From: Bacteroidales bacterium
GTDB lineage: Bacteria > Bacteroidota > Bacteroidia > Bacteroidales > ML635J-15
Length of the DNA: 41,087 bases
Assembly (NCBI GenBank): GCA_023228725.1
Contig: JALOAQ010000012.1
Coordinates: 1 to 41,087 of the forward strand
Reading direction: 5' to 3'
Shown: piece by piece, positions 32,109 through 41,087 of the stretch
How the letters are laid out: each line of letters starts with the position of its first letter
How positions within the stretch are numbered: position 1 is the stretch's first letter
Program-made: the position numbers and the translations under genes
The notes under the pieces: generated by a model
What the model saw: only the letters and a program-made list of their open reading frames with translations
Database searches by the model: none
Told to the model about the DNA's origin: nothing

Positions 32109-34898
32109 ATGAAGAACAAAATATTTTTCTTAGATGCTTACGCATTGATTTTTAGGTCATATTATGCTTTTATAAAAAATCCCAGAATTAATTCAAAAGG
32201 ATTAAACACTTCTGCGATTTTTGGCTTTGTAAATACTTTAGAAGAGGTTTTAAATAAAGAAAAACCCAGTCATATAGCTGTTGTTTTTGACCCGCCAGGT
32301 CCTAATTTTAGACACGAAATTTTTTCTGAATATAAAGCCAATCGCGATGCTACACCTGAGGACATTAAAATTTCCGTGCCTTATATAAAACAAATTTTAG
32401 AAGCTTATAAAATTCCTGTTATCCAAGTTAGTGGCTTTGAGGCAGATGATGTAATTGGCAGTCTTGCAAAAAAGTTTGGAAATGAGGATAATGAAATTTT
32501 TATGATGACACCTGATAAAGATTATGCTCAATTAGTTGATGAAAATATTTTTATGTTTAAACCTGCTCGTGGTGGAAACCCTGCCGAACTCATAGGAATT
32601 TCTGAAGTAAACCAAAAATATGGAATTGATAGCCCCGAAAAAGTAATTGATATATTAGCTTTGTGGGGAGATGTAGCTGATAATATTCCCGGAGTCCCAG
32701 GAATTGGTGAAAAAACAGCATCCAAATTAATTAGTAAATTTGGAAATATTGACGGAATTTATGCAAATATTAATAAGCTAGTTGGAAAACAAAAAGAAAA
32801 TTTAGAAAAAAACAAAGAACAATTATACTTGTCCCGACATTTAGTTACAATAGATACAAAAGTAGCTGTAGAAATAAGTATGAAAGAATTAGAATTATTA
32901 GAACCTGATTTTATAAAACTAAACGAAATTTTTGACGAGTTGGAATTTAGAACTTTAAAAACCAGAATTATTGGCAATAATATGCCTCAAACACAGGCAA
33001 AAAGTACACAAACTCAAAATAATTTACAATTAGATTTGTTTTCATCAACTCAAATATCAGAAAATTTAAAAACTGAAAATTTTGAAAATAATTTATATAG
33101 AGAAGGATTAGATTATAAATTTATAGAAGCTTTTTATGAAATTGAAGACTTGATTTCAAAGCTTAATGAACATAAGGAAATTTGTTTTGATACTGAAACT
33201 ACAAGTCTTGAAATTATGCGGGCTGAAATTGTAGGTATATCTTTTTCTGTTGTAGAAAATCAAGCTTTTTTTCTTGCTTTACCCGAAGATTTTGATTCTG
33301 CAAAAGAAGTTTTAGAAATGTTTAAACCAATTTTTCAAAACCGAGAAAAATTAATTATTGGACAAAATTTAAAATTTGATTTAGCGATTTTAGATAAATA
33401 TGGAATAGAGGTAAAGGCTAAATTGTTTGATACTATGGTTGCACATTATTTAATTGAACCAGACCAAAAACATGGTTTAGATTTTTTGGCAAGCACATAT
33501 TTAAACCATAAAATGATTTCTTATGAAGATTTGGTCGGAAAAGGTAAAAACGAAAAAAACATAAGAGATATTGATAAAAAATTGCTTAGTTTTTATGCTT
33601 GCGAAGATGCAGATATTACTTTAAAATTAAAGAATAAATTTGCAAATAGTTTAAAGGAACTCAATTTAGAATCTTTATTTTATGAAATTGAAATGCCCTT
33701 GATAAAAGTTCTTATGAGCATGGAAAAAAACGGAGTTAGCATAGATGTTGAAATGTTAAAGGAACAATCTCAAATTTTAAGAAAAGAGCTTTTGCAAATA
33801 GAGGAAAAGATTTATGAATATGCAGGCGAAACTTTTAATATTGCATCGCCAAAACAGTTGGGAATTATTCTTTTTGAAAAATTAAAAGTTATTTCCAAGC
33901 CAAAAAAAACCAAGACCAAACAATATAGCACAGGCGAAGAAGAGCTTTTAAAAATAAAAGATAAACATCCGATTATAAGTGAAATTTTGGAATTTCGAGG
34001 AATAAATAAGCTAATAAATACTTATGTGGACGTATTGCCACAATTAGTAAATCCTAAAACAGGAAAAATTCACACTAGTTTTAACCAAACAGTTGCTGCA
34101 ACAGGACGTTTAAGTTCAAATAATCCAAATTTACAAAATATTCCTATTCGCGATGAAAGAGGTAGGGAATTGCGTAAAGCTTTTGTAGCGTCAGATTCAG
34201 AGCATTTATTTTTATCTGCCGACTATTCTCAAATTGAGCTAAGAATTATGGCTCATGTAAGTGGCGACAAAAATATGTTAGATGCGTTTAATAAATATAG
34301 CACAGATATACATTCTGCAACAGCTTCCCAGATTTTCAAAATAGAAGTCGAAAATGTTACGCGTGAGATGAGAAATCAAGCAAAAACTGCAAATTTTGGA
34401 ATTATTTACGGAATATCGGCTTTTGGTTTGTCGCAAAGACTAAATATCTCACGCACAGATGCTAAAACATTGATTGATAATTATTTTGAAACTTTTTCAA
34501 GCGTTAAAACTTATATGGATAAAAGTATTGCAAAAGCTCGCGAAAACCAATATGTAGAAACAATTTTTGGAAGACGCAGAAAGTTAGCAGATATAAATAG
34601 CAATAATTCATTTGTACGTAGTTTTGCCGAAAGAAATGCCATAAATGCACCAATTCAAGGCTCAGCAGCCGATATTATAAAATTAGCAATGATAAATATT
34701 TGTAAGAAATTTGATGAAAATAATTTAAAATCAAAAATGATTTTACAAGTTCATGACGAATTGAATTTTGATGTTTTCAAGCCAGAATTAGAGCAAGTTA
34801 AACAAATAATCAAGGAAGAAATGCAAAATGTAGTAAAATTAAAAGTTCCGCTAATAATTGAAATGGGAGTTGCAGAAAATTGGTTAGAAGCACATTAG
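32109..34898 (+). CDS. polA: DNA polymerase I
   Basis: This 929-residue enzyme has all three domains. The 5'-3' flap exonuclease (about 1-290) has FDPPGPNFRHEIFSEYKANR, EADDVIG and TPDKDYAQL. The 3'-5' exonuclease (about 345-530) has the DxE in FDTETTSLE, NLKFDLAIL and the late YACEDAD, so proofreading appears intact. The polymerase domain (about 560-929) has ATGRLSSNNPNLQNIP, DYSQIELRIMAHVSGD, RNQAKTANFGIIYG and VHDEL. It replaces RNA primers and fills repair gaps. Size is normal for the family. It is a single gene with its own promoter. Confidence 0.98.
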   Translation: MKNKIFFLDAYALIFRSYYAFIKNPRINSKGLNTSAIFGFVNTLEEVLNKEKPSHIAVVFDPPGPNFRHEIFSEYKANRDATPEDIKISVPYIKQILEAYKIPVIQVSGFEADDVIGSLAKKFGNEDNEIFMMTPDKDYAQLVDENIFMFKPARGGNPAELIGISEVNQKYGIDSPEKVIDILALWGDVADNIPGVPGIGEKTASKLISKFGNIDGIYANINKLVGKQKENLEKNKEQLYLSRHLVTIDTKVAVEISMKELELLEPDFIKLNEIFDELEFRTLKTRIIGNNMPQTQAKSTQTQNNLQLDLFSSTQISENLKTENFENNLYREGLDYKFIEAFYEIEDLISKLNEHKEICFDTETTSLEIMRAEIVGISFSVVENQAFFLALPEDFDSAKEVLEMFKPIFQNREKLIIGQNLKFDLAILDKYGIEVKAKLFDTMVAHYLIEPDQKHGLDFLASTYLNHKMISYEDLVGKGKNEKNIRDIDKKLLSFYACEDADITLKLKNKFANSLKELNLESLFYEIEMPLIKVLMSMEKNGVSIDVEMLKEQSQILRKELLQIEEKIYEYAGETFNIASPKQLGIILFEKLKVISKPKKTKTKQYSTGEEELLKIKDKHPIISEILEFRGINKLINTYVDVLPQLVNPKTGKIHTSFNQTVAATGRLSSNNPNLQNIPIRDERGRELRKAFVASDSEHLFLSADYSQIELRIMAHVSGDKNMLDAFNKYSTDIHSATASQIFKIEVENVTREMRNQAKTANFGIIYGISAFGLSQRLNISRTDAKTLIDNYFETFSSVKTYMDKSIAKARENQYVETIFGRRRKLADINSNNSFVRSFAERNAINAPIQGSAADIIKLAMINICKKFDENNLKSKMILQVHDELNFDVFKPELEQVKQIIKEEMQNVVKLKVPLIIEMGVAENWLEAH

Positions 34899-34957
34899 TT
34901 ACAAACAGTTTTTAATTAAATTTTTTGGTAAATAATTCTTAAATTTTTATTGCTGTT

Positions 34958-36043
34958 TTACTTATCTTTATTTTGTTTTAAATCTAAATATACTGGCAAA
35001 TGGTCGCTGGATCCGCCATGATATTTAAAACCTATATAAGTTCTATTTACTTGTTGTCCTGTATATTTAGGGTCTGGTTCTAATAAAAAATCAGCATTAA
35101 AAACATGAGCATCATCTAATGTTGTATATACTTTACCTTCTCCACTAAGCAAAGCACCTGAAACAATCATTTGGTCAAGTATTCCCCATTGACCTTGGAA
35201 TTTGTGAGTCCCTTGTTTTTTAGTTACTTGTAAATAATATGATAAATTATATAGTTTATTGCTTTTTATTTTATCAAAACTTGTTTGTGCTTGTAAAGAT
35301 TCTGTTAGGCTTCTATCTGTAGGATAATCGTTTAAATCGCCCATAATTACAATATTTGCATTTTTATTAGTTTTAAAAATTGAATCTGTTGAGTGTTTTA
35401 CTAAACCTGCAACATACATTCGTTTACCTTCTGTTTCTAATTGTCCGCCCCAGCGTGAAGGCCAGTGATTTACAAAAATATGTAGGGTATCTTCTAAATT
35501 TGTTACTCCGCATACATATAAAATGTCGCGAGTAGTACCTGTGCCAATATTTTTTGGCCAATTAACTGGTATTGGTTTATGAGAAATAACAGAAAAATAA
35601 TTTTCTCTGTAAAGCAATGCAACATCAATACCTCTAAAATCAGGTGAGTCGTAATGAATAATTTTGTAATCTGATTTATAAAGTGGTGTGTAGTTTATTA
35701 GGTCTTTTAAAACTCTCAAATTTTCTATTTCAGCTAAACCAACAAGTTTTGGTAAATCCCAGCCTCCAATAGCAACCATAACTTTATAAATGTTTCTTAG
35801 TTTTTCATTATACCGTGTTTTATTCCAAAATCTTCCTCCTTCAGGAGTAAATTCATCATCATTTATATTTGGGTCGTTTTCTGTGTCGAATAAATTTTCA
35901 ACATTATAAAACATTATTCTAAAATCTGAATTTACAGTTTCAGGATCGTATATTTGTTGTGTGTGGTTTGTATCTTTGTTTAGCTTACAGGCAAAAAGTA
36001 AAAATGCAAAAGCTATAAGTATTAAAAATCTTATATTTTTCAT
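34958..36043 (-). CDS. Endonuclease/exonuclease/phosphatase-family lipoprotein
   Basis: This 361-residue lipoprotein (lipobox LLFAC19) has the EEP fold motifs in order: FYNVENLFD, GLAEIEN (catalytic Glu), GIDVALLYR, VNHWPSRWGG, GDLNDYP (Asp/Asn pair) and the final SDHLPVYLDL (Asp-His). The metal-dependent phosphodiesterase or phosphatase site is complete. Extracytoplasmic members may degrade DNA or phospho-compounds outside the cell, and the substrate is not known. It is the last of three minus-strand genes, 65 bp after the beta-helix lipoprotein gene. A TAACTTTG box (complement of 36061-36068) may give it its own promoter. Confidence 0.9.
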   Translation of the reverse strand: MKNIRFLILIAFAFLLFACKLNKDTNHTQQIYDPETVNSDFRIMFYNVENLFDTENDPNINDDEFTPEGGRFWNKTRYNEKLRNIYKVMVAIGGWDLPKLVGLAEIENLRVLKDLINYTPLYKSDYKIIHYDSPDFRGIDVALLYRENYFSVISHKPIPVNWPKNIGTGTTRDILYVCGVTNLEDTLHIFVNHWPSRWGGQLETEGKRMYVAGLVKHSTDSIFKTNKNANIVIMGDLNDYPTDRSLTESLQAQTSFDKIKSNKLYNLSYYLQVTKKQGTHKFQGQWGILDQMIVSGALLSGEGKVYTTLDDAHVFNADFLLEPDPKYTGQQVNRTYIGFKYHGGSSDHLPVYLDLKQNKDK

Positions 36044-36108
36044 AATTAAAAATTTATTTTCAAAGTTACTAATAAAATTTTAATTAATACAATTTAGACT
36101 TGTATTTA

Positions 36109-37587
36109 TTAATCCTCCTGTCTTTCAAAAGCTCCTAAGTCGGGTTTCCCATCTAATAATCTATTATTACCTAATTGATCTAATGGAACTTGTTGGCTTA
36201 TATTTAATTTACCTATATCTTTTGCAGGTGAAAGTGTGTCTAATTCATAATCATAAGGCTTGGTAATTTCTTTAAATTTCGGATTTTCATTCCAAATATT
36301 ATCAATAAAAAAATCTGTACTTTCAAAGTTTTTATAATCTTTTTGTTTTATTAAACAGTTATCAAATCTAAAGTTTGTTAGACTTCTATTGTCAAAATCC
36401 AACTTTATTTCATTGTCTTTTGAACCGTAAATAATGCAATTTCCAAAATAAGCGTCTTTTAAATCTCTATATGAAGTTTGGATATTGCCGTTTGCATCTC
36501 GATAATTGTAATAATTATTTAAAATAAGTTGTGGCGTTTGTCTATTTCCTACCCAATAATTTGCCATAGTACAATGTAAAAATTTATAATCTCCACCTAT
36601 TAGGCAAGCTAGGTTATATTGTCCACTATTTGAAAACACGCAATTTTCTGCTTCAATTGTTGAGCCAAGGGCATAAAGACCAATAATTTTTGAATTTTCA
36701 ATATTTGTAGAATTTAATTTAACTGTTGGAGTTCCTGGGGTTACGCAAGAGTCAACTTGTAAGCCAATAATTGAATTTTTTATGTCTGCAAAATTAATTT
36801 CAGAGTTTTTAGACCCTGCTAATAAATGTATTCCTCCAAAAATTCCAACAGTATTTTTATTCTCGTCTTCGATAAAAGCACCCCATTGTCCTGCAAGTTC
36901 AGAATAATAATTTTCTAAGCGATCGCCAGTAAATAAAACGCGATTATCTTTGTTGCCATGAACTTTTAAACTTCCTTTTACAAATAAGCTGGCTCCTCTA
37001 TGAAAATAAACTTTAGCTCCTTGGTTGACTTGAAGGGTAACATTTTCTTCAACTAAAGCAGAATTATATATTAAAACCGGTTTTGCATCAGTCCAAGTGG
37101 TGTCGCTTGTTATAAACTGTCCATTTAGCAGTGTAACATTCTGACCAAAAGCCACTAATTTTACGTTTTGCATATTTCCATTCGAGAGAAATACTACAGA
37201 ATCTTCTTCTACCAAATCGTTTGCTCCTGGATTTATTGTTACTTCAACAAATATAAATAAGGAATCACCTCCGGCTAATTCATAGTTTTCAATATTATTT
37301 ACAGGAAATCCATCTATGTTTAAACGATAAACAGAATTTTTGCCACTTCCAAGATAAATTTTATCAATTACTATAGATTTACTTTTATGTGAATTTTTTA
37401 TAATAAAAAATTTAGTGGCACTCCCTTTTTGCGTGAAAATAGTGTCAAATTGTACGGTATCTGTAGAAAAAATCAGTCTATCTTCTGGGTTATTTGTAAA
37501 GAAATTTTTCTCACAAGAGGTAATTATTAAAAAAAAAGATAATAAACTAAATAATACAATTAAAACTAATGAATTTTTTTTAATCAT
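36109..37587 (-). CDS. Right-handed beta-helix surface lipoprotein
   Basis: This 492-residue lipoprotein (lipobox ITSC25) starts with a beta-sandwich region (DTVQFDTIFTQKGSATKFFIIKNSHKSKSIVIDKIYLG) resembling an immunoglobulin-like abnormal-spindle domain. A parallel beta-helix (about 165-460) follows, with repeated rungs such as FADIKNSIIGLQVDSC, STNIENSKIIGLYALG and STIEAENCVFSNSG. It closes with PAKDIG...DQLGNNRLLDGKPDLGAFE, the common end of Bacteroidota beta-helix proteins. Such proteins may bind or cleave polysaccharides. No catalytic residues can be singled out. It lies 62 bp downstream of the large adhesin gene and 65 bp upstream of the EEP lipoprotein gene, in the same direction. Confidence 0.82.
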   Translation of the reverse strand: MIKKNSLVLIVLFSLLSFFLIITSCEKNFFTNNPEDRLIFSTDTVQFDTIFTQKGSATKFFIIKNSHKSKSIVIDKIYLGSGKNSVYRLNIDGFPVNNIENYELAGGDSLFIFVEVTINPGANDLVEEDSVVFLSNGNMQNVKLVAFGQNVTLLNGQFITSDTTWTDAKPVLIYNSALVEENVTLQVNQGAKVYFHRGASLFVKGSLKVHGNKDNRVLFTGDRLENYYSELAGQWGAFIEDENKNTVGIFGGIHLLAGSKNSEINFADIKNSIIGLQVDSCVTPGTPTVKLNSTNIENSKIIGLYALGSTIEAENCVFSNSGQYNLACLIGGDYKFLHCTMANYWVGNRQTPQLILNNYYNYRDANGNIQTSYRDLKDAYFGNCIIYGSKDNEIKLDFDNRSLTNFRFDNCLIKQKDYKNFESTDFFIDNIWNENPKFKEITKPYDYELDTLSPAKDIGKLNISQQVPLDQLGNNRLLDGKPDLGAFERQED

Positions 37588-37649
37588 TCTAATATTTTTC
37601 TATCAAACGTCTAAACTCAAGTTTTATTTTAAGTTTATAAAAATTGTAT

Positions 37650-40600
37650 TTATCTTATTAGAGTAACTGTGCCACTTTTTTCGTGTGGTTTACCGGTAAA
37701 ATCAACAAAACTAGCATACCATCTATACATTCCGTTCGGCATGATTTTATCTCCATTTTCATAACTTCCGTTATAAGTTCCGTCCCAAGCCATTCTTTCT
37801 GGATTATCTTCGTCCCATATCTTTGTTTCAAACACTTTCATTCCAAAACGGTCGTAAATAACCATATAAAACTGCTTTTTATCTATTCCATGTCCAATCA
37901 CATGAAAATAATCGTTAATTCCATCTCCATTTGGAGTAAAAGCGTCTGGGGCATAAAAAGCATATTCGTCATGTACTCTAATTTTTTTATGAATAGAATC
38001 TACGCATTCGTATTGATTTTTTGCAATTAAAGTAATGTCAAATTCGCCAACCGATTGGTATGTGTATATTCTAGGGCTTTTATTTTCTGACCAAGCATCT
38101 GGTGTTTCACCATCTCCATAATCCCAAAAATAAGCTGTTCCTCCTTCTGTAAAGTTTTCAAAAGTTATTTCTGCATTTAATATAGAAACTAATTCTGGAC
38201 TAGCTGTAAACTCTGCTCGTGGTTCGGGGAAAATACGAATTAAGTTATTATAGGTTTTTGTTTTTTTGCAACCAAACTCTGTCCATGCAGTTAAAGAAAC
38301 TGTATAATTACCTGTTTTGCCGTAAGTATGTTTTGGGTCTTTTTCTACAGAAAAACCGCCATCGCCAAAATCCCATAAAAAGGTATTATTAATTTCTTCA
38401 TTTGGGTTTGTAAAATAGAAAGTTCCGGGTGGGCAAGAACTCGTTTTATCAGCAAAAAATGAAACCTTAGGTGCTTTATGAACTACTACATAAATTGAAT
38501 CTTTATCTGTAGGAGAGCCACAATCATCAGCAACTGTAAAAACATAATACCCAGTACTGTCTGGTTTAAAAGTATATGGGGCATTAACTATTCCATGATT
38601 TGGTAATGTTATTGTATATGGTCCACCATTTCCGCCTTGGTATTCCAATTCTACTGTAATATAATCACCTAAACAAATATCATCAAGGGAATTGGTTATT
38701 CCATCAACTTTTATTGGAGGATGTACTTTTACTTGTACAGTTTGAATAGGACCAAAGCAGCCTCTGTCGTCTGTTGTAACTACTTGATAAGTTGTTGTAA
38801 CTTCTGGACTTACATTTAGGTCGTCTCCATACCAAGTGCTTCCGTCACTACCATGCCAAACAAACTCATAAGGACCTAAGCCTCCAGTTGCAGCTACGTG
38901 AGTAGAAAAAGGTTCGCCAATACAGATTTTTCCACCCCAAGGAGTGGTAACATAAATAGCTTCAGGTTGATCTACAAAAGCCATTGCTACATGCTCACAG
39001 CCATTTGCGTCAGTTACTGTTACATAATAATATCCAAAACCTGTGCCAAGGGAATCTACTGTCATTCCATTACTCCACTCATATTGGTAAAATGGACCAA
39101 ATTCATTTGTAAACGGAACTCCTCCGGTTGCATCTACTTGTACAAAACCATCTGTATAACCAAAACATGTTGCCGGACCCGAAAGCGTACTTATATACAT
39201 AGTATCAGGCTCAGTGATTGTGAAATTTGCACTTCCCTCACACTCGTAAAGGTCAATTAATGAAACCTCATAACTTCCTGCACATAAATTACTCCAAGAA
39301 TCTGTTGTGTTAGAAATAGTACTGTCTTCATTACTAGTCCAGTTTATAATAAATGGTGGAATACCGCCTGTAATATCTAAAATAGCACTTCCTTCGCAAA
39401 CGCCATGACATAAAACATTTTCTATATCAACAGAAATGTTTATGGGCTGACTTACAAATATTCTTGTTGTTTGAGCCGGAAAAGTACAGTGATTAGCATC
39501 GTAAACTGTTACTGTATATTGACTTGTATTTTCTGGACTTACAATCCTAGTTGCAATATTATTACTAGGTTCATCAGACCAAGTATAAGTGTAAGGTGGA
39601 ATTCCACCATTGGCAATAACACTAATTTCTGCTTGTTCGCCAAAACAAATACCTTGGTTTGGAGAAATACTGTAAGTAAATTGTGGTGGATTATTTATAA
39701 ATGTTGAAGCAGAGCCCGTACATCCGTTAGCATCTGTAACTATAACAGAATAATTACCTGAAATTAAATTAGACATAGTTTCACCAGGGATATAGCCATT
39801 CCACTCATAAACATATTCTGGAGTTCCGCCACTAGCTATTGCAGTAACTTTTCCGTTATTTAAATTGTGACAAGTTATATCTGTTGTTTCAATATTTACA
39901 TCAACAGAAGGAACTTCTTGTACAGTAAAACATCTTACTAATTGGCAAGCACTGTGCATGTCGGTAGCGGTCAAACAATAATTTCCTGGAGATGTAATTT
40001 GTATTCCTGCTGCAATTGACCCAGTTGACCATTCATACATAAAAGGACCGGCTCCACTAATTAAATTAAATTGTGCAGCTCCGGTTCCTCCGGCACAAAT
40101 TATTGGTGTAAAGTTTACACTAAAATCGAAATCTCCTTGTACAATTGTTATACTGGCTTCGTCAATACAAGTGCCGTAAGTTGCTGTTACTGAATAAGTA
40201 CCGTCATTGTTTGCTATTATGCTTTGTGTATGTGTGCCATTACTCCAATTAAAACTAACCTCTGATGGGTTAGCCCCAATAACATTAGCATATAGAGTTA
40301 CAGGACCGCTACAAGAATTTCCTACAGAAGTAATTGAAACTGCAAAATTAGATTGGTCTGTAATTGTGAAATTTATAATTGTGTCGGAACAAGGGGCAAC
40401 ATCAGAAACTGTTACTGAAAAATTTCCTTCAGTAAGATTAGTTATGCTAGTACCTGTTTCGCCATTGCTCCAATTTATTGTTGGACTTCCTGAGCAAGAA
40501 GAATTAATGCTTATTGTAGCAGAGCCAGCTTGTCCACAACTATTGTTTATTGTCGAAAGCTGAACTGCAAGTTCACCAGTAATTGGCGGTGGGTCATCGT

Positions 40601-41087
40601 CTTCGTCAATGAAAGATGCTGCTATGCCAAAAGTACAAAGCGAATTTCCACTCATGTTACTAAAACCATCCATAGCTAAAACATATTGACCTGGGGGTAA
40701 ATTTTGACTATAAGTAACTGAACCAACTCCATTTTCGCAACCAAAATAAGTTGCATTGTTTGGTGGTTCGCTTGAAGGACTACCGCCTATACCATTACAG
40801 TTTACACCATTCCATGAGTAAACAGCAAATTGAATTTCGGGATTTTCTGGCAAAAATCCTCCAGATTCGTTTGACCAACATTGGCCATATTCAATTTCAA
40901 TAACTACAGGTTGTGGGTCTGTTGGTAAAACATCAAAAGAGTAAAAAACAACATTGTCAGTAGTATTCCAGCCACATGCTTCGGGGGCTTGAACAGTTCC
41001 ACCTGGAGCCAAAATATTACAACCTGATGAAGCTAATTCAGGTGGATTATTACAATCTGCTTCGGGTAAAGAAGTAATTACAGAAGC
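37650..41087 (-). CDS. Large type IX-secreted adhesin with SprB and PKD repeats (N-terminus beyond right edge)
   Basis: The frame is open to the window edge, so 1145 C-terminal residues are visible and the start lies outside. The upstream part has a CBM/sandwich-like region (NVVFYSFDV...GSVTYSQNLPPGQYVLAMDGF). Many SprB-type repeats follow (ITCHNLNNGKVTAIASGGTPEYVYEW, VLCHGVCEGSAILDITGGIPPF), then two PKD domains (FLWDFGDGGF and YFWDYGDGE). The last 95 or so residues form the gliding-motility-associated C-terminal domain (FAPDAFTPNGDGINDYF-like start, YDRFGMKVFE, WDGTYNG, GTVTLIR end), a type B sorting signal for the type IX system. The protein should be exported to the cell surface and act in adhesion or gliding. 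Reading frames on the other strand here are shadows. Confidence 0.93.
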   Translation of the reverse strand, partial: ASVITSLPEADCNNPPELASSGCNILAPGGTVQAPEACGWNTTDNVVFYSFDVLPTDPQPVVIEIEYGQCWSNESGGFLPENPEIQFAVYSWNGVNCNGIGGSPSSEPPNNATYFGCENGVGSVTYSQNLPPGQYVLAMDGFSNMSGNSLCTFGIAASFIDEDDDPPPITGELAVQLSTINNSCGQAGSATISINSSCSGSPTINWSNGETGTSITNLTEGNFSVTVSDVAPCSDTIINFTITDQSNFAVSITSVGNSCSGPVTLYANVIGANPSEVSFNWSNGTHTQSIIANNDGTYSVTATYGTCIDEASITIVQGDFDFSVNFTPIICAGGTGAAQFNLISGAGPFMYEWSTGSIAAGIQITSPGNYCLTATDMHSACQLVRCFTVQEVPSVDVNIETTDITCHNLNNGKVTAIASGGTPEYVYEWNGYIPGETMSNLISGNYSVIVTDANGCTGSASTFINNPPQFTYSISPNQGICFGEQAEISVIANGGIPPYTYTWSDEPSNNIATRIVSPENTSQYTVTVYDANHCTFPAQTTRIFVSQPINISVDIENVLCHGVCEGSAILDITGGIPPFIINWTSNEDSTISNTTDSWSNLCAGSYEVSLIDLYECEGSANFTITEPDTMYISTLSGPATCFGYTDGFVQVDATGGVPFTNEFGPFYQYEWSNGMTVDSLGTGFGYYYVTVTDANGCEHVAMAFVDQPEAIYVTTPWGGKICIGEPFSTHVAATGGLGPYEFVWHGSDGSTWYGDDLNVSPEVTTTYQVVTTDDRGCFGPIQTVQVKVHPPIKVDGITNSLDDICLGDYITVELEYQGGNGGPYTITLPNHGIVNAPYTFKPDSTGYYVFTVADDCGSPTDKDSIYVVVHKAPKVSFFADKTSSCPPGTFYFTNPNEEINNTFLWDFGDGGFSVEKDPKHTYGKTGNYTVSLTAWTEFGCKKTKTYNNLIRIFPEPRAEFTASPELVSILNAEITFENFTEGGTAYFWDYGDGETPDAWSENKSPRIYTYQSVGEFDITLIAKNQYECVDSIHKKIRVHDEYAFYAPDAFTPNGDGINDYFHVIGHGIDKKQFYMVIYDRFGMKVFETKIWDEDNPERMAWDGTYNGSYENGDKIMPNGMYRWYASFVDFTGKPHEKSGTVTLIR

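Noticed and set aside
37683..40563. Several plus-strand reading frames of 78-120 codons.
   Set aside because: All lie antisense inside the adhesin gene, are rich in Ser/Thr/Cys from its repeats, and have no promoter or family resemblance.

Overview
The window is an A+T-rich chromosomal segment of a Bacteroidota bacterium, most likely an anaerobe or facultative anaerobe of the Bacteroidales/Marinilabiliales kind. The evidence is Bacteroidota-type promoters (TTTG, 19-20 bp, TAnnTTTG), a carboxypeptidase-regulatory-domain TonB receptor, SprB/PKD repeats with a gliding-associated (type IX secretion) C-terminal domain, many lipoproteins, a class I hybrid cluster protein and ATP-type PEP carboxykinase. 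No rRNA, tRNA or CRISPR array was found.

Layout. (1) 1-72 is the start of phosphoglycerate kinase on the minus strand. (2) 205-4678 is an accessory block: a multi-hairpin repeat (copy A), then a type IIS restriction-modification operon (controller protein, an AlwI-like endonuclease broken by one in-frame TAA, and two DNA methyltransferases). (3) 4879-22764 is core: hcp with a small BFD-like [2Fe-2S] protein; a TonB receptor with a His-rich membrane protein; rpsO-pnp; a YkgJ-type protein; a giant outer-membrane protein; dacB; an lplA-mtnA-class II aldolase operon; an unknown protein; and a metallophosphoesterase with an outer-membrane protein. (4) 22861-28301 is a second accessory block in which three more copies of the repeat (B, C, D), all in the same orientation, separate modules: a KilA-N protein; the wreck of a type I restriction locus (hsdR start, internally deleted Gp37/Gp68-type gene, four-helix-bundle gene, half-length hsdS with a premature TGA, small unknown gene); and a PD-(D/E)XK transposase-family protein with altered catalytic residues. 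(5) 28409-41087 is core again: pckA, a small coupled protein with a lipoprotein 5'-nucleotidase, polA, then a minus-strand series of an EEP-family lipoprotein, a beta-helix lipoprotein and a large type IX secreted adhesin running off the right edge.

Functional links. hcp-bfd looks like nitrosative-stress defence with a dedicated electron carrier. mtnA plus a class II aldolase fits salvage of 5'-deoxy- or 5-methylthio-pentose phosphate without the O2-requiring steps. The His-rich protein plus receptor looks like metal import. The most unusual structure is the repeat family: long, built of hairpins, always in the same orientation as the accessory genes, and placed at each junction between modules, several of which contain defence genes in decay.
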